Of a stretch of DNA of 37,522 bases, positions 21,643 through 32,092 are shown piece after piece; the stretch's first letter is position 1, and each line of letters starts with the position of its first letter. Source of the stretch: Actinomycetota bacterium (GTDB lineage: Bacteria; Actinomycetota; Actinomycetes; S36-B12); assembly GCA_030652695.1 (NCBI GenBank), contig JAUSQD010000019.1, forward strand, positions 1 through 37,522, read 5' to 3'. The notes below the pieces were generated by a model that did not search any database, was not told the DNA's origin, and saw nothing but the letters and a program-made list of their open reading frames with translations. A program made the translations under genes and the position numbers.

Positions 21643-23832
21643 TTAGGCCGTGGCAGCTTCGGTCACTGGCGCAAGCGAGAGCTTTCCGCGCGGATCGATC
21701 TCCTTGATCTCAACCTCGACCTTGTCGCCGACCTTGAGCACATCCTCAACAGCCTCGATGCGCTTGCCACCGGCAAGCTTCTTGACCTCGGAGCTGTGCA
21801 GGATGCCGTCCTTGCCAGGAACCAGGGAGATGAATGCACCGAAGGTGGTGGTCTTGACGACCGTGCCCAGGTAGCGCTCGCCAACCTCTGGCATCGTTGG
21901 ATTGGCAATCTGATTGATCATCGCGCGAGCTGCCTCGGCAGATGGTCCGTCAGTCGCACCGATGTAGATCGTGCCGTCATCTTCAATCGTGATGTCAGCG
22001 CCAGTCTCTTCCTGAATCTGGTTGATGATCTTGCCCTTTGGCCCAATGACTTCGCCGATCTTGTCGACTGGGACCTGGATGCTGATCACGCGCGGTGCAG
22101 TGGCAGCCATCTCATCAGGAGCGTCGATGGCCTCGGCCATCACCTCAAGAATGGTCAGGCGTGCGTCGCGGGCCTGGTTCAGAGCCGCTGCAAGCACGGA
22201 GGCAGGAATGCCATCGAGCTTGGTGTCCAACTGCAAGGCAGTGACGAACTCCTTGGTACCGGCGACCTTGAAGTCCATATCGCCGTATGCATCTTCAGCA
22301 CCCAGGATGTCGGTGATCGCCACGTACTCCTGCTTGCCATCAACAAGGCCTGAGATCAGCCCCATGGCGATGCCTGCAACGGGTGCCTTGAGAGGCACAC
22401 CGGCGTTGAGCAGCGACATGGTCGACGCACAGACCGAGCCCATCGAGGTTGAGCCATTTGAGCTCAGTGCCTCAGAGACCTGACGGATGGCGTATGGGAA
22501 TTCCTCACGTGTGGGAAGCACAGGCACGAGTGCACGCTCTGCGAGAGCACCATGGCCGATCTCACGACGCTTGGGTGAACCCACGCGGCCGGTCTCACCA
22601 GTTGAGTACGGCGGGAAGTTGTAGTTGTGCATGTAGCGCTTGCGGTTCTCAGGGTTGAGAGTGTCAAGCTGTTGTTCCATGCGCAGCATGTTCAAGGTGG
22701 TGATGCCCAGAATCTGAGTCTCGCCGCGCTCGAACAGCGCCGAACCATGCACGCGTGGGATGACCTGCACCTCAGCGGAGAGGGTGCGAATGTCGGTGAG
22801 TCCACGACCATCGATGCGGATCTTCTCGCGAAGCACACGCTCGCGAACGCAGTTCTTTGTCACTGAGCGAAGAGCTGCGGACAGCTCCTTCTCACGACCG
22901 GCGAACTTGTCGCCAATCGCTTCAATGACCTCTGCCTTGATGGCGTCCAGTCGATCTTCACGCTCGGACTTGCCCAGGATCTTCAGTGCTGACGCAACTG
23001 AATCTGAAGCAACAGCGGCCACGGCCTCGTAGGCGTCATCCTCGTAATCCAGGAAGACCGGGAAGTGGCCAGTGGGCTTTGCCGCAGTTGCGGCGAGCTC
23101 GATCTGGGCCTCGCAGAGCACGCGGATGAAGGTCTTGGATGCTTCCAGACCCTGAGCAACAACCTCTTCGGTCGGCGCCTTGGCTCCGCCTGCGATCAGT
23201 TCGATCGTGCGTGAGGTGGCTTCGGCTTCAACCATCGTGATGGCAATGTCATCGCCAGCAATGGAACCCGCAACGACCATGTCGAACACAGCCTCTTCAA
23301 GCTGATCATGTGTGGGGAACGCAACCCACTGGCCACGGATGAGCGCAACGCGCACCGCGCCGATGGGACCGCTGAACGGCAGTCCGGCAATCTGAGTGGA
23401 CGCCGACGCAGCGTTGATGGCCACGACGTCGTACAGATCGCCAGGGTTCAGGGCCATCACGGTGACCACGACCTGAACCTCATTGCGCAGGCCCTTGACG
23501 AAGGTCGGGCGCAATGGACGGTCGATCAGGCGACAGGTGAGGATTGCATCCTCACTTGGGCGGCCTTCACGACGAAAGAATGAGCCGGGGATGCGCCCCA
23601 CGGCATACATCCGCTCTTCGACGTCCACCGTCAGTGGGAAGAAGTCGAATGAATCACGCGGCGACTTGCCTGCCGTCGTGGCTGAAATCAGCATCGTCTC
23701 TTCGTCGAGTGTCACGGTGACTGAGCCTGCCGCTTGGCGGGCGAGTCGTCCGGTCTCGAAGACAATGACGCGCTGTCCCAGTGCACCGTTATCGATAACG
23801 GCCTGGGTTGTTGCAATTGCGGGACCCTCCAC
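21643..23832 (-). CDS. pnp: Polyribonucleotide nucleotidyltransferase
   Basis: [102 protein letters not shown] and S1 domains at the C-terminus. Start placed at GTG 23832, preceded by AGGAGG-CACCC. Confidence 0.95.
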   Translation of the reverse strand: MEGPAIATTQAVIDNGALGQRVIVFETGRLARQAAGSVTVTLDEETMLISATTAGKSPRDSFDFFPLTVDVEERMYAVGRIPGSFFRREGRPSEDAILTCRLIDRPLRPTFVKGLRNEVQVVVTVMALNPGDLYDVVAINAASASTQIAGLPFSGPIGAVRVALIRGQWVAFPTHDQLEEAVFDMVVAGSIAGDDIAITMVEAEATSRTIELIAGGAKAPTEEVVAQGLEASKTFIRVLCEAQIELAATAAKPTGHFPVFLDYEDDAYEAVAAVASDSVASALKILGKSEREDRLDAIKAEVIEAIGDKFAGREKELSAALRSVTKNCVRERVLREKIRIDGRGLTDIRTLSAEVQVIPRVHGSALFERGETQILGITTLNMLRMEQQLDTLNPENRKRYMHNYNFPPYSTGETGRVGSPKRREIGHGALAERALVPVLPTREEFPYAIRQVSEALSSNGSTSMGSVCASTMSLLNAGVPLKAPVAGIAMGLISGLVDGKQEYVAITDILGAEDAYGDMDFKVAGTKEFVTALQLDTKLDGIPASVLAAALNQARDARLTILEVMAEAIDAPDEMAATAPRVISIQVPVDKIGEVIGPKGKIINQIQEETGADITIEDDGTIYIGATDGPSAEAARAMINQIANPTMPEVGERYLGTVVKTTTFGAFISLVPGKDGILHSSEVKKLAGGKRIEAVEDVLKVGDKVEVEIKEIDPRGKLSLAPVTEAATA

Positions 23833-23942
23833 GGGTGCCTCCTGTTCGGTTACAGGGGCGCTCGCGAGTGCGGGCAAGTGGCGGTCTCCGATCGAGGCCC
23901 ACGGGTGAATCACACCCGGAGGTCACTACCGAGGACCGACAG

Positions 23943-23983
23943 GCGACAGCGTCGCAGCGCCCCGAATCTCATACGCAGTATGA
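23943..23983 (-). promoter_or_regulatory. Two short hairpins in the pnp leader
   Basis: gcgac-agc-gtcgc (23943-23955) and tcatac-gca-gtatga (23969-23983), between rpsO and pnp. Confidence 0.4.
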
Positions 23984-24023
23984 AGTTGTGCCAAGCGGAA
24001 GGTATCCGCGTGGATAAAGCAGA

Positions 24024-24046
24024 GCCGGCGCGATCTCCGCGCCGGC
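24024..24046 (-). promoter_or_regulatory. Strong rpsO-pnp intergenic hairpin (terminator-like or RNase III-type processing site)
   Basis: gccggcgcg-atctc-cgcgccggc, perfect 9-bp GC stem just downstream of the rpsO stop, followed on the minus strand by TCTGCTTTA. Confidence 0.6.
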
Positions 24047-24055
24047 CCTCAAGAG

Positions 24056-24325
24056 TTAGCGGCGGATGCCGAGCTTCTCGATGATCGAGCGGTATCGGGC
24101 GATATCCGACTTGACCAGGTACTGCAGCAGGCGACGACGCTGTCCGACAAGGAGCAGCAGGCCACGGCGGCTGTGATGGTCGTGCTTGTGTGACTTGAGG
24201 TGCTCAGTCAGGTCGTTGATACGACGGCTGAGCAGCGCGATCTGAACTTCTGGGGAGCCGGTATCACCAGGCTTTGAGCCGAATTCGGCAATGATGGCTT
24301 CTTTGGTTGCACTATCGAGCGACAT
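24056..24325 (-). CDS. rpsO: 30S ribosomal protein S15
   Basis: [86 protein letters not shown]. Confidence 0.97.
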   Translation of the reverse strand: MSLDSATKEAIIAEFGSKPGDTGSPEVQIALLSRRINDLTEHLKSHKHDHHSRRGLLLLVGQRRRLLQYLVKSDIARYRSIIEKLGIRR

Positions 24326-24426
24326 ACGTTCCTCTCGGGCGCGTCCCAGATGGGACACATTTCAATTTCGACACGAATCGCGAAGCGCCCGCTTCCCGAC
24401 CGTCTGGAGCCAGAAGACTACCAGCC

Positions 24427-25347
24427 TCAGACCAGGTTCAAGACCTCACGCGTGGCCACCACATCCTGATGCATTTGGTCTACCAATGACTCCAGCCCTT
24501 CAAAGACCATTTGACCGCGCAGGCGGGCGACGAACACCACAGTGACCTCTCGGTCATACAGATCCAGGTCATCGCGATCAAGGACGTAGGTCTCAACGCG
24601 ACGCTCAACACCTGAGAACTGTGGATTGGTGCCAACTGAGATCGCAGCTGGATAGCGCTTGTTGCCAGTCACCAGCCAACCCGCATAGACCCCGTCGGCA
24701 GGTATTGCAGGATTGCCGAGCCACAGGAGATTGGCAGTGGGAAAGCCCAGTTCGCGACCCCGATGATCGCCGTGCACCACAATCCCGGAGAGTTCATAGT
24801 TGCGTCCAAGTACGCGCCTTGCCTCGGCGAGGTCACCTTCGGTGATCGCCTTGCGCACTCGAGTTGAAGAGAAGGGCTCTGCATCAGCCGCCATGGTGAC
24901 CTCGCGCACGACAAAGCCGTAACGCTCGCCCGCCTCGCGAAGGGTCTCCACTGAGCCAGCGGCTCTGTGCCCAAATCGAAAGTTCTCCCCAACCACTACA
25001 GCCTTGGCCTTCAGGGTGTCAGCCAGCACGCGATGAATGAACTCCTCTGGCTCCCAGCCGGAAACCTCGGTCGTGAACTTCAAGACGAAGACATCATCTG
25101 CCCCGGCATTGAAGAGCAGAAATCTGCGCTCGGCCAAACTCGCAAGGTTCTGCGGAGCGGCATCGGGTCGCACCACAGCCATCGGGTGAGGGTCAAAGGT
25201 CACAGCGACAAGAGGCAGCCCAAGATCATCGGCCAGAGTGCGACCTTCGGCAAGCAGAGCCTGATGACCTCGATGCACCCCGTCGAATACTCCAATGCAC
25301 AGCACAGCGCCCTTGCGCTCATTTGGATGGGAGTGCTCATGTGCCAT
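24427..25347 (-). CDS. ribF: Bifunctional riboflavin kinase / FAD synthetase
   Basis: CIGVFDGVHRGHQALL...VTFDPHPMAVV...GENFRFGHRAAGS...SSTRVRKAI...GRELGFPTANL. Start placed at ATG 25347. Confidence 0.95.
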   Translation of the reverse strand: MAHEHSHPNERKGAVLCIGVFDGVHRGHQALLAEGRTLADDLGLPLVAVTFDPHPMAVVRPDAAPQNLASLAERRFLLFNAGADDVFVLKFTTEVSGWEPEEFIHRVLADTLKAKAVVVGENFRFGHRAAGSVETLREAGERYGFVVREVTMAADAEPFSSTRVRKAITEGDLAEARRVLGRNYELSGIVVHGDHRGRELGFPTANLLWLGNPAIPADGVYAGWLVTGNKRYPAAISVGTNPQFSGVERRVETYVLDRDDLDLYDREVTVVFVARLRGQMVFEGLESLVDQMHQDVVATREVLNLV

Positions 25348-25363
25348 GTGAATCAACCCTAGA

Positions 25364-26254
25364 TCAGACAAACACTGCGAGGTACTTGGCGGTCGGGCCA
25401 TGCTGCTCTGCCAAGGCCAGAAAATTACCCTCGCTGTCGTAGATTGCAATAACTGGGTCCGAGGAATCCGCGTAGGTCCAGTCGATTCGACGGCCATTGC
25501 GGACCATGATCGATTCGGGCTCTGACACCATCCATGTTGGGAAGATGCGGCCGGCAGCATCCTCCAGCGAGATGAGCGACTCCTCGCCAAGAGATCCAGA
25601 CTCCAGCTGCTCAGCTGTCAAGGCCTCAGATTGCTTCCACGGCCCGAGCCTGGTCCGCCGAAGTGCGGTCAGGTGGCCTCCGAGGTCGAGTTCGTTTCCG
25701 AGGTCGCGCGCGAGTGCTCGGATATAGGTACCCGAACTGCACGTGACCTGCACGTGAAGATCCAGCCAGTCCTGGCTGAATTGGTGAGCGAGCAAGGTGA
25801 ATTCAGTGACATCAACCTTGCGCGGTTCGAGCACGAAATCCTCGCCCGCCCGCACCCGTGCATAAGCCCGCTTCCCGTCGACTTTGATCGCACTGACGGA
25901 GCTGGGCACCTGCATGATCGTTCCGGTGAGCAGGGCAATGCCCTCCTGCACCGATGACAGGTGCAGCTCAGCAAGGGCACCGGGTGCCGCTTGACTCGTG
26001 AATTCGCCTTCAGCATCGTCAGTCGTCGTGCTCTGGCCCAAACGGATAGTTGCGGTATAGGTCTTGTCTGCACCCGAGACATACCCAAGCAGCCGAGTTG
26101 CACGTCCGACCCCAAGCACCAGCACACCGGTGGCCATCGGATCCAAGGTGCCGGCGTGCCCAACCTTGCGCGTGCCAAGAATGCGCCGCACCCGACCGAC
26201 GACATCATGTGATGTCCAGTCGCTCGGCTTGTCGAGAACGAGCAGTCCGTTCAC
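25364..26254 (-). CDS. truB: tRNA pseudouridine55 synthase
   Basis: [55 protein letters not shown]. Confidence 0.96.
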   Translation of the reverse strand: MNGLLVLDKPSDWTSHDVVGRVRRILGTRKVGHAGTLDPMATGVLVLGVGRATRLLGYVSGADKTYTATIRLGQSTTTDDAEGEFTSQAAPGALAELHLSSVQEGIALLTGTIMQVPSSVSAIKVDGKRAYARVRAGEDFVLEPRKVDVTEFTLLAHQFSQDWLDLHVQVTCSSGTYIRALARDLGNELDLGGHLTALRRTRLGPWKQSEALTAEQLESGSLGEESLISLEDAAGRIFPTWMVSEPESIMVRNGRRIDWTYADSSDPVIAIYDSEGNFLALAEQHGPTAKYLAVFV

Positions 26255-26688
26255 TCTTGCTCGCCGTCGTCCTCACGCGGATGCCGATAGGGGTCGATGT
26301 CTCCGGCGTACTTCGCACTCGTTGCCTGCTCATGCACTCGCGCATCGTCCTCCTGCGCCTTGCGCAGGAGATCTTCAACATGGCGGGCATTCTCAGGCAT
26401 CGCATCGGCAAAGAAGGCAAGTGACGGAGTGAACTTGATTCCCGTCTGCTTGCCCACCTCGCTGCGCAAGAGGCCCTTTGCAGACTCCAAGGCAATAGCT
26501 GTGGAGTCCACAGATTCGGCGTCCCCATAGACCGTGTAGAAGATCGAGGCCTCACGAAGATCCGGAGTCATCCGGACTTCCGTGATCGTGATGAACCCCA
26601 GACGAGGGTCCTTCACGCGCTTCTCGAGGGTCTCCGCGACGATCACGCGCACGCGATCCTCCAACTTGTGCTGGCGCGCCTTGGTCAT
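26251..26688 (-). CDS. rbfA: Ribosome-binding factor A
   Basis: [48 protein letters not shown]. Confidence 0.94.
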   Translation of the reverse strand: MTKARQHKLEDRVRVIVAETLEKRVKDPRLGFITITEVRMTPDLREASIFYTVYGDAESVDSTAIALESAKGLLRSEVGKQTGIKFTPSLAFFADAMPENARHVEDLLRKAQEDDARVHEQATSAKYAGDIDPYRHPREDDGEQE

Positions 26689-29537
26689 GACTTCCGCGGA
26701 ATCTCGCGCATCTCGAAGGTCTCGATGATGTCGTCAACCTTGACGTCTTGGAAGTTGCCCAGGTTGATGCCGCACTCAAAGCCCTCGCGGACCTCAGTGA
26801 CATCGTCCTTGAAGCGACGCAGACCAGCAACGGCGATGTTGTCTGCCACCACTGCCCCGTCGCGCACAAGCCGCGCCTTCGAATTGCGCTTGATCTCTCC
26901 GGTTTGCACAACGCAACCGGCGATGGTGCCGAACTTGGAGGACTTGAAGACCTCGCGGACTTCGGCTGTACCGAGCTGCACTTCCTCGTAGATCGGCTTG
27001 AGCATGCCGCGAAGAGCCTGCTCGACATCATCGATGGCCGCGTAGATGACGCTGTAGAAGCGCACGTCAACACCTTCATGCGTGGCCAGTTCCGCGACCT
27101 TGCCTTCAGGGCGGACGTTGAAGCCAATGATCACGGCCTTTGACGCAGCAGCCAAAGTCACATCGTTCTTTGTGATCGCACCGACACCACGGTGAATGAC
27201 TCGCATCGAGACTTCCTCGCCGACATCAATCTTGACCAGCGCTTCTTCAAGTGCCTCGACCGAACCAGAGACGTCGCCCTTGATGATCAGGTTCAGTTCT
27301 GCAACCTCACCCTTCTCAATGGACTCCAAGAAGTCCTCGAGCGAGCGCTTCACGCGGTTCTTGGCCAGCAGCGCATTGCGCTCGCGAGCCTGACGCGTCT
27401 GCGCAATCTGTCGTGCGATGCGGTCCTCGGAGACAACCAGGAAGCTGTCACCCGCACCTGGGACGGACGTGAGTCCGAGCACCTGAACGGGGAATGAAGG
27501 ACCAGCAACTTCCACGACATTGCCTTCGTCATCATGCATAGCGCGAACGCGACCAAAGGCGTCACCAGCGACGATTGAGTCACCAGCACGAAGAGTTCCG
27601 CGCTGCACCAGCACTGTGGCGACAGGTCCGCGACCACGATCGAGGTGAGCTTCAATCGCCACACCCTGAGCGTCCTGATGAGGATTGGCACGCAGATCCA
27701 AAGCGGCGTCAGCAGTCAAGAGCACTGCATCAAGCAACTCGGGGATGCCGATGCCGCTCAGGGCCGAGACATCGATGAACATGGTGTCGCCACCAAATTC
27801 TTCAGCCACCAAGCCGTATTCGGTGAGCTGACCGCGAACCTTCATCGGGTCGGCGCCTTCCTTGTCGACCTTGTTGACTGCAACCACGATTGGCACGCCA
27901 GCTGCCTGCACGTGGTTCAGCGCTTCAATCGTCTGCGGCTTCACGCCGTCATCTGCGGCCACAACCAGGATCGCGATATCGGTCACCTGCGCACCACGAG
28001 CACGCATGGCCGTGAAAGCCTCGTGACCAGGGGTGTCAATGAAGGTGATCTTGCGCTCTCCCGTGGCAGTCATTGCCGCCACTTGGTAGGCGCCAATGTG
28101 CTGGGTGATGCCACCTGCTTCACCGCCAATGACATTGGTCTTGCGGATGGAGTCGAGCAGGCGAGTCTTGCCGTGGTCCACGTGACCCATGACGGTCACG
28201 ACAGGCGGACGAGTGATGAGATCGACCTCAGCACCCTCGTCTTCACCGAACTCAAGGTCGTAGGACTCCAGCAGTTCGCGATCCTCATCTTCTGGTGAGA
28301 CCACCTCAACGACGTAGTTGAGTTCCTCGCCAAGCAGACGCAGGGTGTCATCGTCGATGGACTGTGTGGTGGTCACCATCTCGCCCAGCTCAATCAGCAC
28401 CTTGACGAGATCGGCCGGCATTGCACCAATCTTGTCGGCGAAGTCCGAGACGCTGGCTCCACGGGGAAGCCGAATGGCCTCACCGCTGCCGCGGGTGATC
28501 CGAACACCAGTCAGCGATGGTGCTTGCATGTTGTCAAACTCTTGGCGCTTGGCGCGCTTGGACTTGCGGCCACGCGAGGGGCGACCTCCTGGGCGACCAA
28601 ATGCGCCGGCAGTCGTGCCACGGCCACCTGCTCCTGGACGGCCCGGAAAGCCACCACCGCCACCGGGACCACCGGGTGCACCCGTGCCGCCGCCTGGACC
28701 ACTGGGGCGACCGGCAAAGCCGCCACCACCGCCACCGGGACGACCTGCGCCACCTGGGCCAGCCGGACCGCGATTTTGGAATCCGCCGGGACCAGCTGGA
28801 CGCGCGCCGGGTCCGCCGGGCCCACTTGGACGTTGACCTGGACCGCCAGGACCGCTTGGACGCTGGCCAGGGCCAGATGGGCGCTGTCCGGGACCTGCAG
28901 GACTGCCGGGACGGGCCTGGCGCATCGCTGGCATCATGCCTGGGTTTGGCCGGGGGGCACCGGGAACGGCTGGAGCCGAAGGCGCCGCGGGGCGACCCAT
29001 GCCAGTGGAACCACCAAAGGGATTGTTGCCCGGACGAGGAGCCGCTGGGCGACCCATGCCCGTGGAACCACCAAAGGGATTGTTGCCCGGACGAGGTCCC
29101 GTGGGACGCGGCGCATCAGGGCGGGGCGCATCGGGGCGAGGAGCGTCTGGACGCGGAGGATCCGGGATCGCTGCAGCAGGAGCGGTCTCTGCGACAGCAG
29201 CGGCAGGGGCTACAGGTGCCACGGGTGCCTGAATGGGAGGCGCGGGTGGCGCTGGTGCCACAGGCACGGGCGCTGCAACGACCTCAACGGCGGCAACCGG
29301 CACAGGAGGCTGGGCTGGTGCAGTTGACTCTGGCTTTGCCGCGGCCGCCTTCTTTGCCGCTGGCTTTGCCGGCGCTGCTGCAGCCGGCATTGCCTCTTTG
29401 AGTTTGCGAGCAACGGGGGGTTCAACCGTCGACGACGCAGACTTCACAAACTCACCCAGCTCAGCGAGCTTGGCGAGTACATCCTTGCTTGTGACCCCTA
29501 GCTCTTTTGCGAGCTCATGGACCCGGACCTTTGACAC
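26685..29537 (-). CDS. infB: Translation initiation factor IF-2 with long Pro/Gly/Ala-rich linker
   Basis: [74 protein letters not shown]. Confidence 0.97.
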   Translation of the reverse strand: MSKVRVHELAKELGVTSKDVLAKLAELGEFVKSASSTVEPPVARKLKEAMPAAAAPAKPAAKKAAAAKPESTAPAQPPVPVAAVEVVAAPVPVAPAPPAPPIQAPVAPVAPAAAVAETAPAAAIPDPPRPDAPRPDAPRPDAPRPTGPRPGNNPFGGSTGMGRPAAPRPGNNPFGGSTGMGRPAAPSAPAVPGAPRPNPGMMPAMRQARPGSPAGPGQRPSGPGQRPSGPGGPGQRPSGPGGPGARPAGPGGFQNRGPAGPGGAGRPGGGGGGFAGRPSGPGGGTGAPGGPGGGGGFPGRPGAGGRGTTAGAFGRPGGRPSRGRKSKRAKRQEFDNMQAPSLTGVRITRGSGEAIRLPRGASVSDFADKIGAMPADLVKVLIELGEMVTTTQSIDDDTLRLLGEELNYVVEVVSPEDEDRELLESYDLEFGEDEGAEVDLITRPPVVTVMGHVDHGKTRLLDSIRKTNVIGGEAGGITQHIGAYQVAAMTATGERKITFIDTPGHEAFTAMRARGAQVTDIAILVVAADDGVKPQTIEALNHVQAAGVPIVVAVNKVDKEGADPMKVRGQLTEYGLVAEEFGGDTMFIDVSALSGIGIPELLDAVLLTADAALDLRANPHQDAQGVAIEAHLDRGRGPVATVLVQRGTLRAGDSIVAGDAFGRVRAMHDDEGNVVEVAGPSFPVQVLGLTSVPGAGDSFLVVSEDRIARQIAQTRQARERNALLAKNRVKRSLEDFLESIEKGEVAELNLIIKGDVSGSVEALEEALVKIDVGEEVSMRVIHRGVGAITKNDVTLAAASKAVIIGFNVRPEGKVAELATHEGVDVRFYSVIYAAIDDVEQALRGMLKPIYEEVQLGTAEVREVFKSSKFGTIAGCVVQTGEIKRNSKARLVRDGAVVADNIAVAGLRRFKDDVTEVREGFECGINLGNFQDVKVDDIIETFEMREIPRKS
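28991..29104 (-). repeat. 57-bp tandem duplication in the infB linker ([19 protein letters not shown] unit)
   Basis: Copies at 28991-29047 and 29048-29104; one mismatch over the first 49 nt. Confidence 0.9.
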
Positions 29538-29556
29538 GTTTCTCCTGTCTTCGGCC

Positions 29557-29572
29557 CGGGTTTTCCAACCCG
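29557..29572 (-). promoter_or_regulatory. Hairpin in the infB 5' region
   Basis: cgggtt-ttcc-aacccg, about 20 nt upstream of the infB GTG start. Confidence 0.35.
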
Positions 29573-29691
29573 AACCGTCAGTGCGAACGACGCATGACTA
29601 ACCCTGCTCGTTCATCGGGTGGATGACCTCATGTTGAGCTCCCGACGGTTGGGCGAATGGAATTGCGCGCTTGTGCGCACAGCGGCGATAA

Positions 29692-29955
29692 CTATAGCGC
29701 GGATACTCCGCGCTCCAGAACCTCCAGGTGGGAGCGCAGCTCAGATGTGTCCAGGCTTCCGGAAAACTTCAGGGCCCGGCCAACAGCTGACTTCCGCTCG
29801 GCAAGCTGCAGGCAGGCCACGGCCGGGTGGATCCAGGCTCCCCTGCCAGCTTGGTTTCGGCCAAGAATCAACGATCCGCCCTGGACGACCAGCCTCACCA
29901 ACTGCCGCTGCGGGGCTCGTGCCCGACAGCCCACGCAGGTTCGCTCAGGACTCAT
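29692..29955 (-). CDS. ylxR: YlxR-family (DUF448) protein
   Basis: [21 protein letters not shown]...[27 protein letters not shown]; 4-bp overlap with nusA. Confidence 0.9.
   Translation of the reverse strand: MSPERTCVGCRARAPQRQLVRLVVQGGSLILGRNQAGRGAWIHPAVACLQLAERKSAVGRALKFSGSLDTSELRSHLEVLERGVSAL
29696..29714 (-). repeat. Inverted repeat at the ylxR 3' end
   Basis: agcgcgga-tac-tccgcgct, perfect 8-bp stem, 3-nt loop. Confidence 0.5.
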
Positions 29956-30953
29956 GCTGGTTCAGATGCAGTCTCAGCCGATTCAGGCACGGCAGTGTCA
30001 GGCCGAATATCGATCCGCCAGCCCGTCATGCGAGCCGCCAGTCGGGCATTTTGCCCCTCCTTGCCGATGGCAAGGGACAGCTGATAGTCCGGCACTGTCA
30101 CCCGCGCGGCTCGGGCCACCGGATCCACGATGATGACCGAGGTGACCTGCGCTGGCGACAGGGCGTGGGCGATCAACTCGGCCGGATCATCGCTGAAATC
30201 GACGATGTCGATCTTCTCCCCGTGCAATTCGGCCATCACCTGGCGCACCCGCTGCCCCATGGGTCCGATGCAGGCACCCTTGGCATTGACGCCAGCCACC
30301 GTGGAGCGCACGGCAATCTTGGTGCGATGCCCGGCTTCACGCGACAGGGCGCCGATCTCAACTGTGCCGTCGGCTATCTCGGGAACTTCCAGGGCAAAGA
30401 GAGCTCGGACCAGATTGGGATGCGAGCGCGAAACGGTGACCACAGGACCCTTGAAGCCCTTGCGCACACCAACCACCAGACACTTCAGTCGGCTGCCGTG
30501 TCGGTAGTCCTCGCCGGGCACCTGTTCTTCGGGAGGCAGGTTCGCCTCGATCTTGCCAATGTCGACCCTGATCATCCGCGGATTTGAGGTCTGCTGCACA
30601 AGTCCAGACACGAGATCGCCCTCACGCCCAGTGAACTCGATCAACGTGGCATCGCCTTCTGCTTCGCGAAGCCTGCCCAGGAACACCTGGCTGGCGGTCG
30701 TTGCAGCAATCCGCCCAAAGCCGTCCGGAGTGTCGTCAAACTCCCGAACCGTGGCTCCGTCCTCATCCTGTTCGGCCGCCCAGACCACGACATGACCGGT
30801 CTTGCGATCAAGCTCCACTCTCGCGCGCTCTGATGATCCGGGAGTGCGGTGATAGGCAACAAGCAACGCCTGCTCAATGGAATCCACCAGCAATTCAAGA
30901 GACAAGCCCTTTTCACGCACGAGCGCCTTCAGCGCACCAACATCAATGTCCAT
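29952..30953 (-). CDS. nusA: Transcription termination/antitermination factor NusA
   Basis: [35 protein letters not shown]...[17 protein letters not shown]...[43 protein letters not shown]. Start placed at ATG 30953. Confidence 0.95.
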   Translation of the reverse strand: MDIDVGALKALVREKGLSLELLVDSIEQALLVAYHRTPGSSERARVELDRKTGHVVVWAAEQDEDGATVREFDDTPDGFGRIAATTASQVFLGRLREAEGDATLIEFTGREGDLVSGLVQQTSNPRMIRVDIGKIEANLPPEEQVPGEDYRHGSRLKCLVVGVRKGFKGPVVTVSRSHPNLVRALFALEVPEIADGTVEIGALSREAGHRTKIAVRSTVAGVNAKGACIGPMGQRVRQVMAELHGEKIDIVDFSDDPAELIAHALSPAQVTSVIIVDPVARAARVTVPDYQLSLAIGKEGQNARLAARMTGWRIDIRPDTAVPESAETASEPA

Positions 30954-31443
30954 CTTCGGATCCTTCGGTCGTGGTGCGATTGAACTCAACCTGCACTCGT
31001 CCAAGCTCAACTGCTGAAAGCGGAAGAGTCGTGCTTGTCGATGCCTTGCCTTGGGCCACCTCAAGGGTGATATCCGCGTCAGTTACCGCAGTGATGCGTC
31101 CGATCACGGTCGATCCATCACGCAACTGCGCTTCCACGAGCCGATCGTGTGCGCGTCGCCAGTGCTTGACTTCAGTCAGGGGGCGATCAATGCCAGGTGA
31201 GCTGACTTCCAGAACATAGGTTCCGGCAAATTCGCTGTTCAGCTGCTCGACCTCAAGTGCCTCGGAAATTTGCCTGCTCATCTCGGCGATGAGATCAATG
31301 TCAACTCCGCCATCACGATCAATCACCACTCGAACGATCTCGCGACGACCAGCCTGCTGGATTTGCAGATCCTCAAGATCCACACCCGCTGCCGATACCA
31401 GGGGCTCAATGCCTGCACGGATCACCTTCACCGAAGCAGCCAT
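30943..31443 (-). CDS. rimP: Ribosome maturation factor RimP
   Basis: [25 protein letters not shown]...[26 protein letters not shown]. Start placed at ATG 31443 with SD GAGGAGG. Confidence 0.93.
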   Translation of the reverse strand: MAASVKVIRAGIEPLVSAAGVDLEDLQIQQAGRREIVRVVIDRDGGVDIDLIAEMSRQISEALEVEQLNSEFAGTYVLEVSSPGIDRPLTEVKHWRRAHDRLVEAQLRDGSTVIGRITAVTDADITLEVAQGKASTSTTLPLSAVELGRVQVEFNRTTTEGSEDGH

Positions 31444-31544
31444 GGTGCCTCCTCGCAATTCAGTTGTCTTGGCGGGGCTCTCACCGGCTACGGAGAGATG
31501 CTGCCCTGCCGAGCAATATAGCGGGGCCATGCGATTCTTGGCTC

Positions 31545-32090
31545 GTGCCCGTTGCGAAACAGAGGATCCCTCGAAGCGGAATTCAACTGGTGTGCGCGCT
31601 CAGTGTGATCTCGGTGCTGCTCGTGGCCTGTGGTTCCGCGCCTGAGCCGACATCCACGGCGAATTCACCAGCTGCCCAGTCACCTGGAGCCGCACTTGAG
31701 CCTGGCTCCCAGGAGGCGCTGAACCAGGCGATTGCCAGCATGGATGCGGTGATCTATGCATACGGGATCATCGGAGCACGGACACGTGGTGCAGATCAAC
31801 GTCAGGCGCTGCGGGCAATCAATGCTCTTGGCAGGCAGCGCGTGGGCTTGGAGTCAGCGCTGGGCACACACGTGAATGAGGCTGGAGTCGCCTATGTCCT
31901 GCCAGAGCCCCTCAACACAGCCGAGCAAGCCGCTGCCCTAGCAGGAACACTCGAACTGCAGCTGATTGCGCTCTTTGATCAAGTGGCGAGCACTTCCACA
32001 GGGCTCACCAAAGCCCTCGCATCCCAAGCTTCGCTCAAGGCAGCGCAGAGAGCCAAGTACTGGGCTGCGTCCACAACCATGCCGCAGTAG
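31545..32090 (+). CDS. Putative lipoprotein, DUF4439-like (ferritin-like helical domain)
   Basis: Signal peptide plus lipobox ...LVCALSVISVLLVACGSAPEP; helical C-terminal domain EALNQAIASMDAVIYAYGIIGAR...QRQALRAINALGRQRVGLESALG. Position between rimP and proS. GTG start at 31545 preferred; the ORF is open from 31464. Confidence 0.65.
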   Translation: MPVAKQRIPRSGIQLVCALSVISVLLVACGSAPEPTSTANSPAAQSPGAALEPGSQEALNQAIASMDAVIYAYGIIGARTRGADQRQALRAINALGRQRVGLESALGTHVNEAGVAYVLPEPLNTAEQAAALAGTLELQLIALFDQVASTSTGLTKALASQASLKAAQRAKYWAASTTMPQ

Positions 32091-32092
32091 CT

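Noticed and set aside
21439-22353. 304-aa plus-strand ORF antisense to the M16 peptidase and pnp
   Set aside because: No recognisable motifs; spans two well-supported minus-strand genes in a shadow frame, a common artefact.
28318-29401. Long plus-strand ORFs (172, 294, 267 aa) antisense to infB
   Set aside because: Low-complexity translations mirroring the GC-rich IF-2 linker; the minus strand encodes an unambiguous IF-2.
31485-31504. Inverted repeat-like CTCTC...GAGAG in the rimP upstream region, considered as a riboswitch or rimP leader
   Set aside because: Short 5-bp arms and no recognisable riboswitch consensus by eye; a covariance search would be needed.
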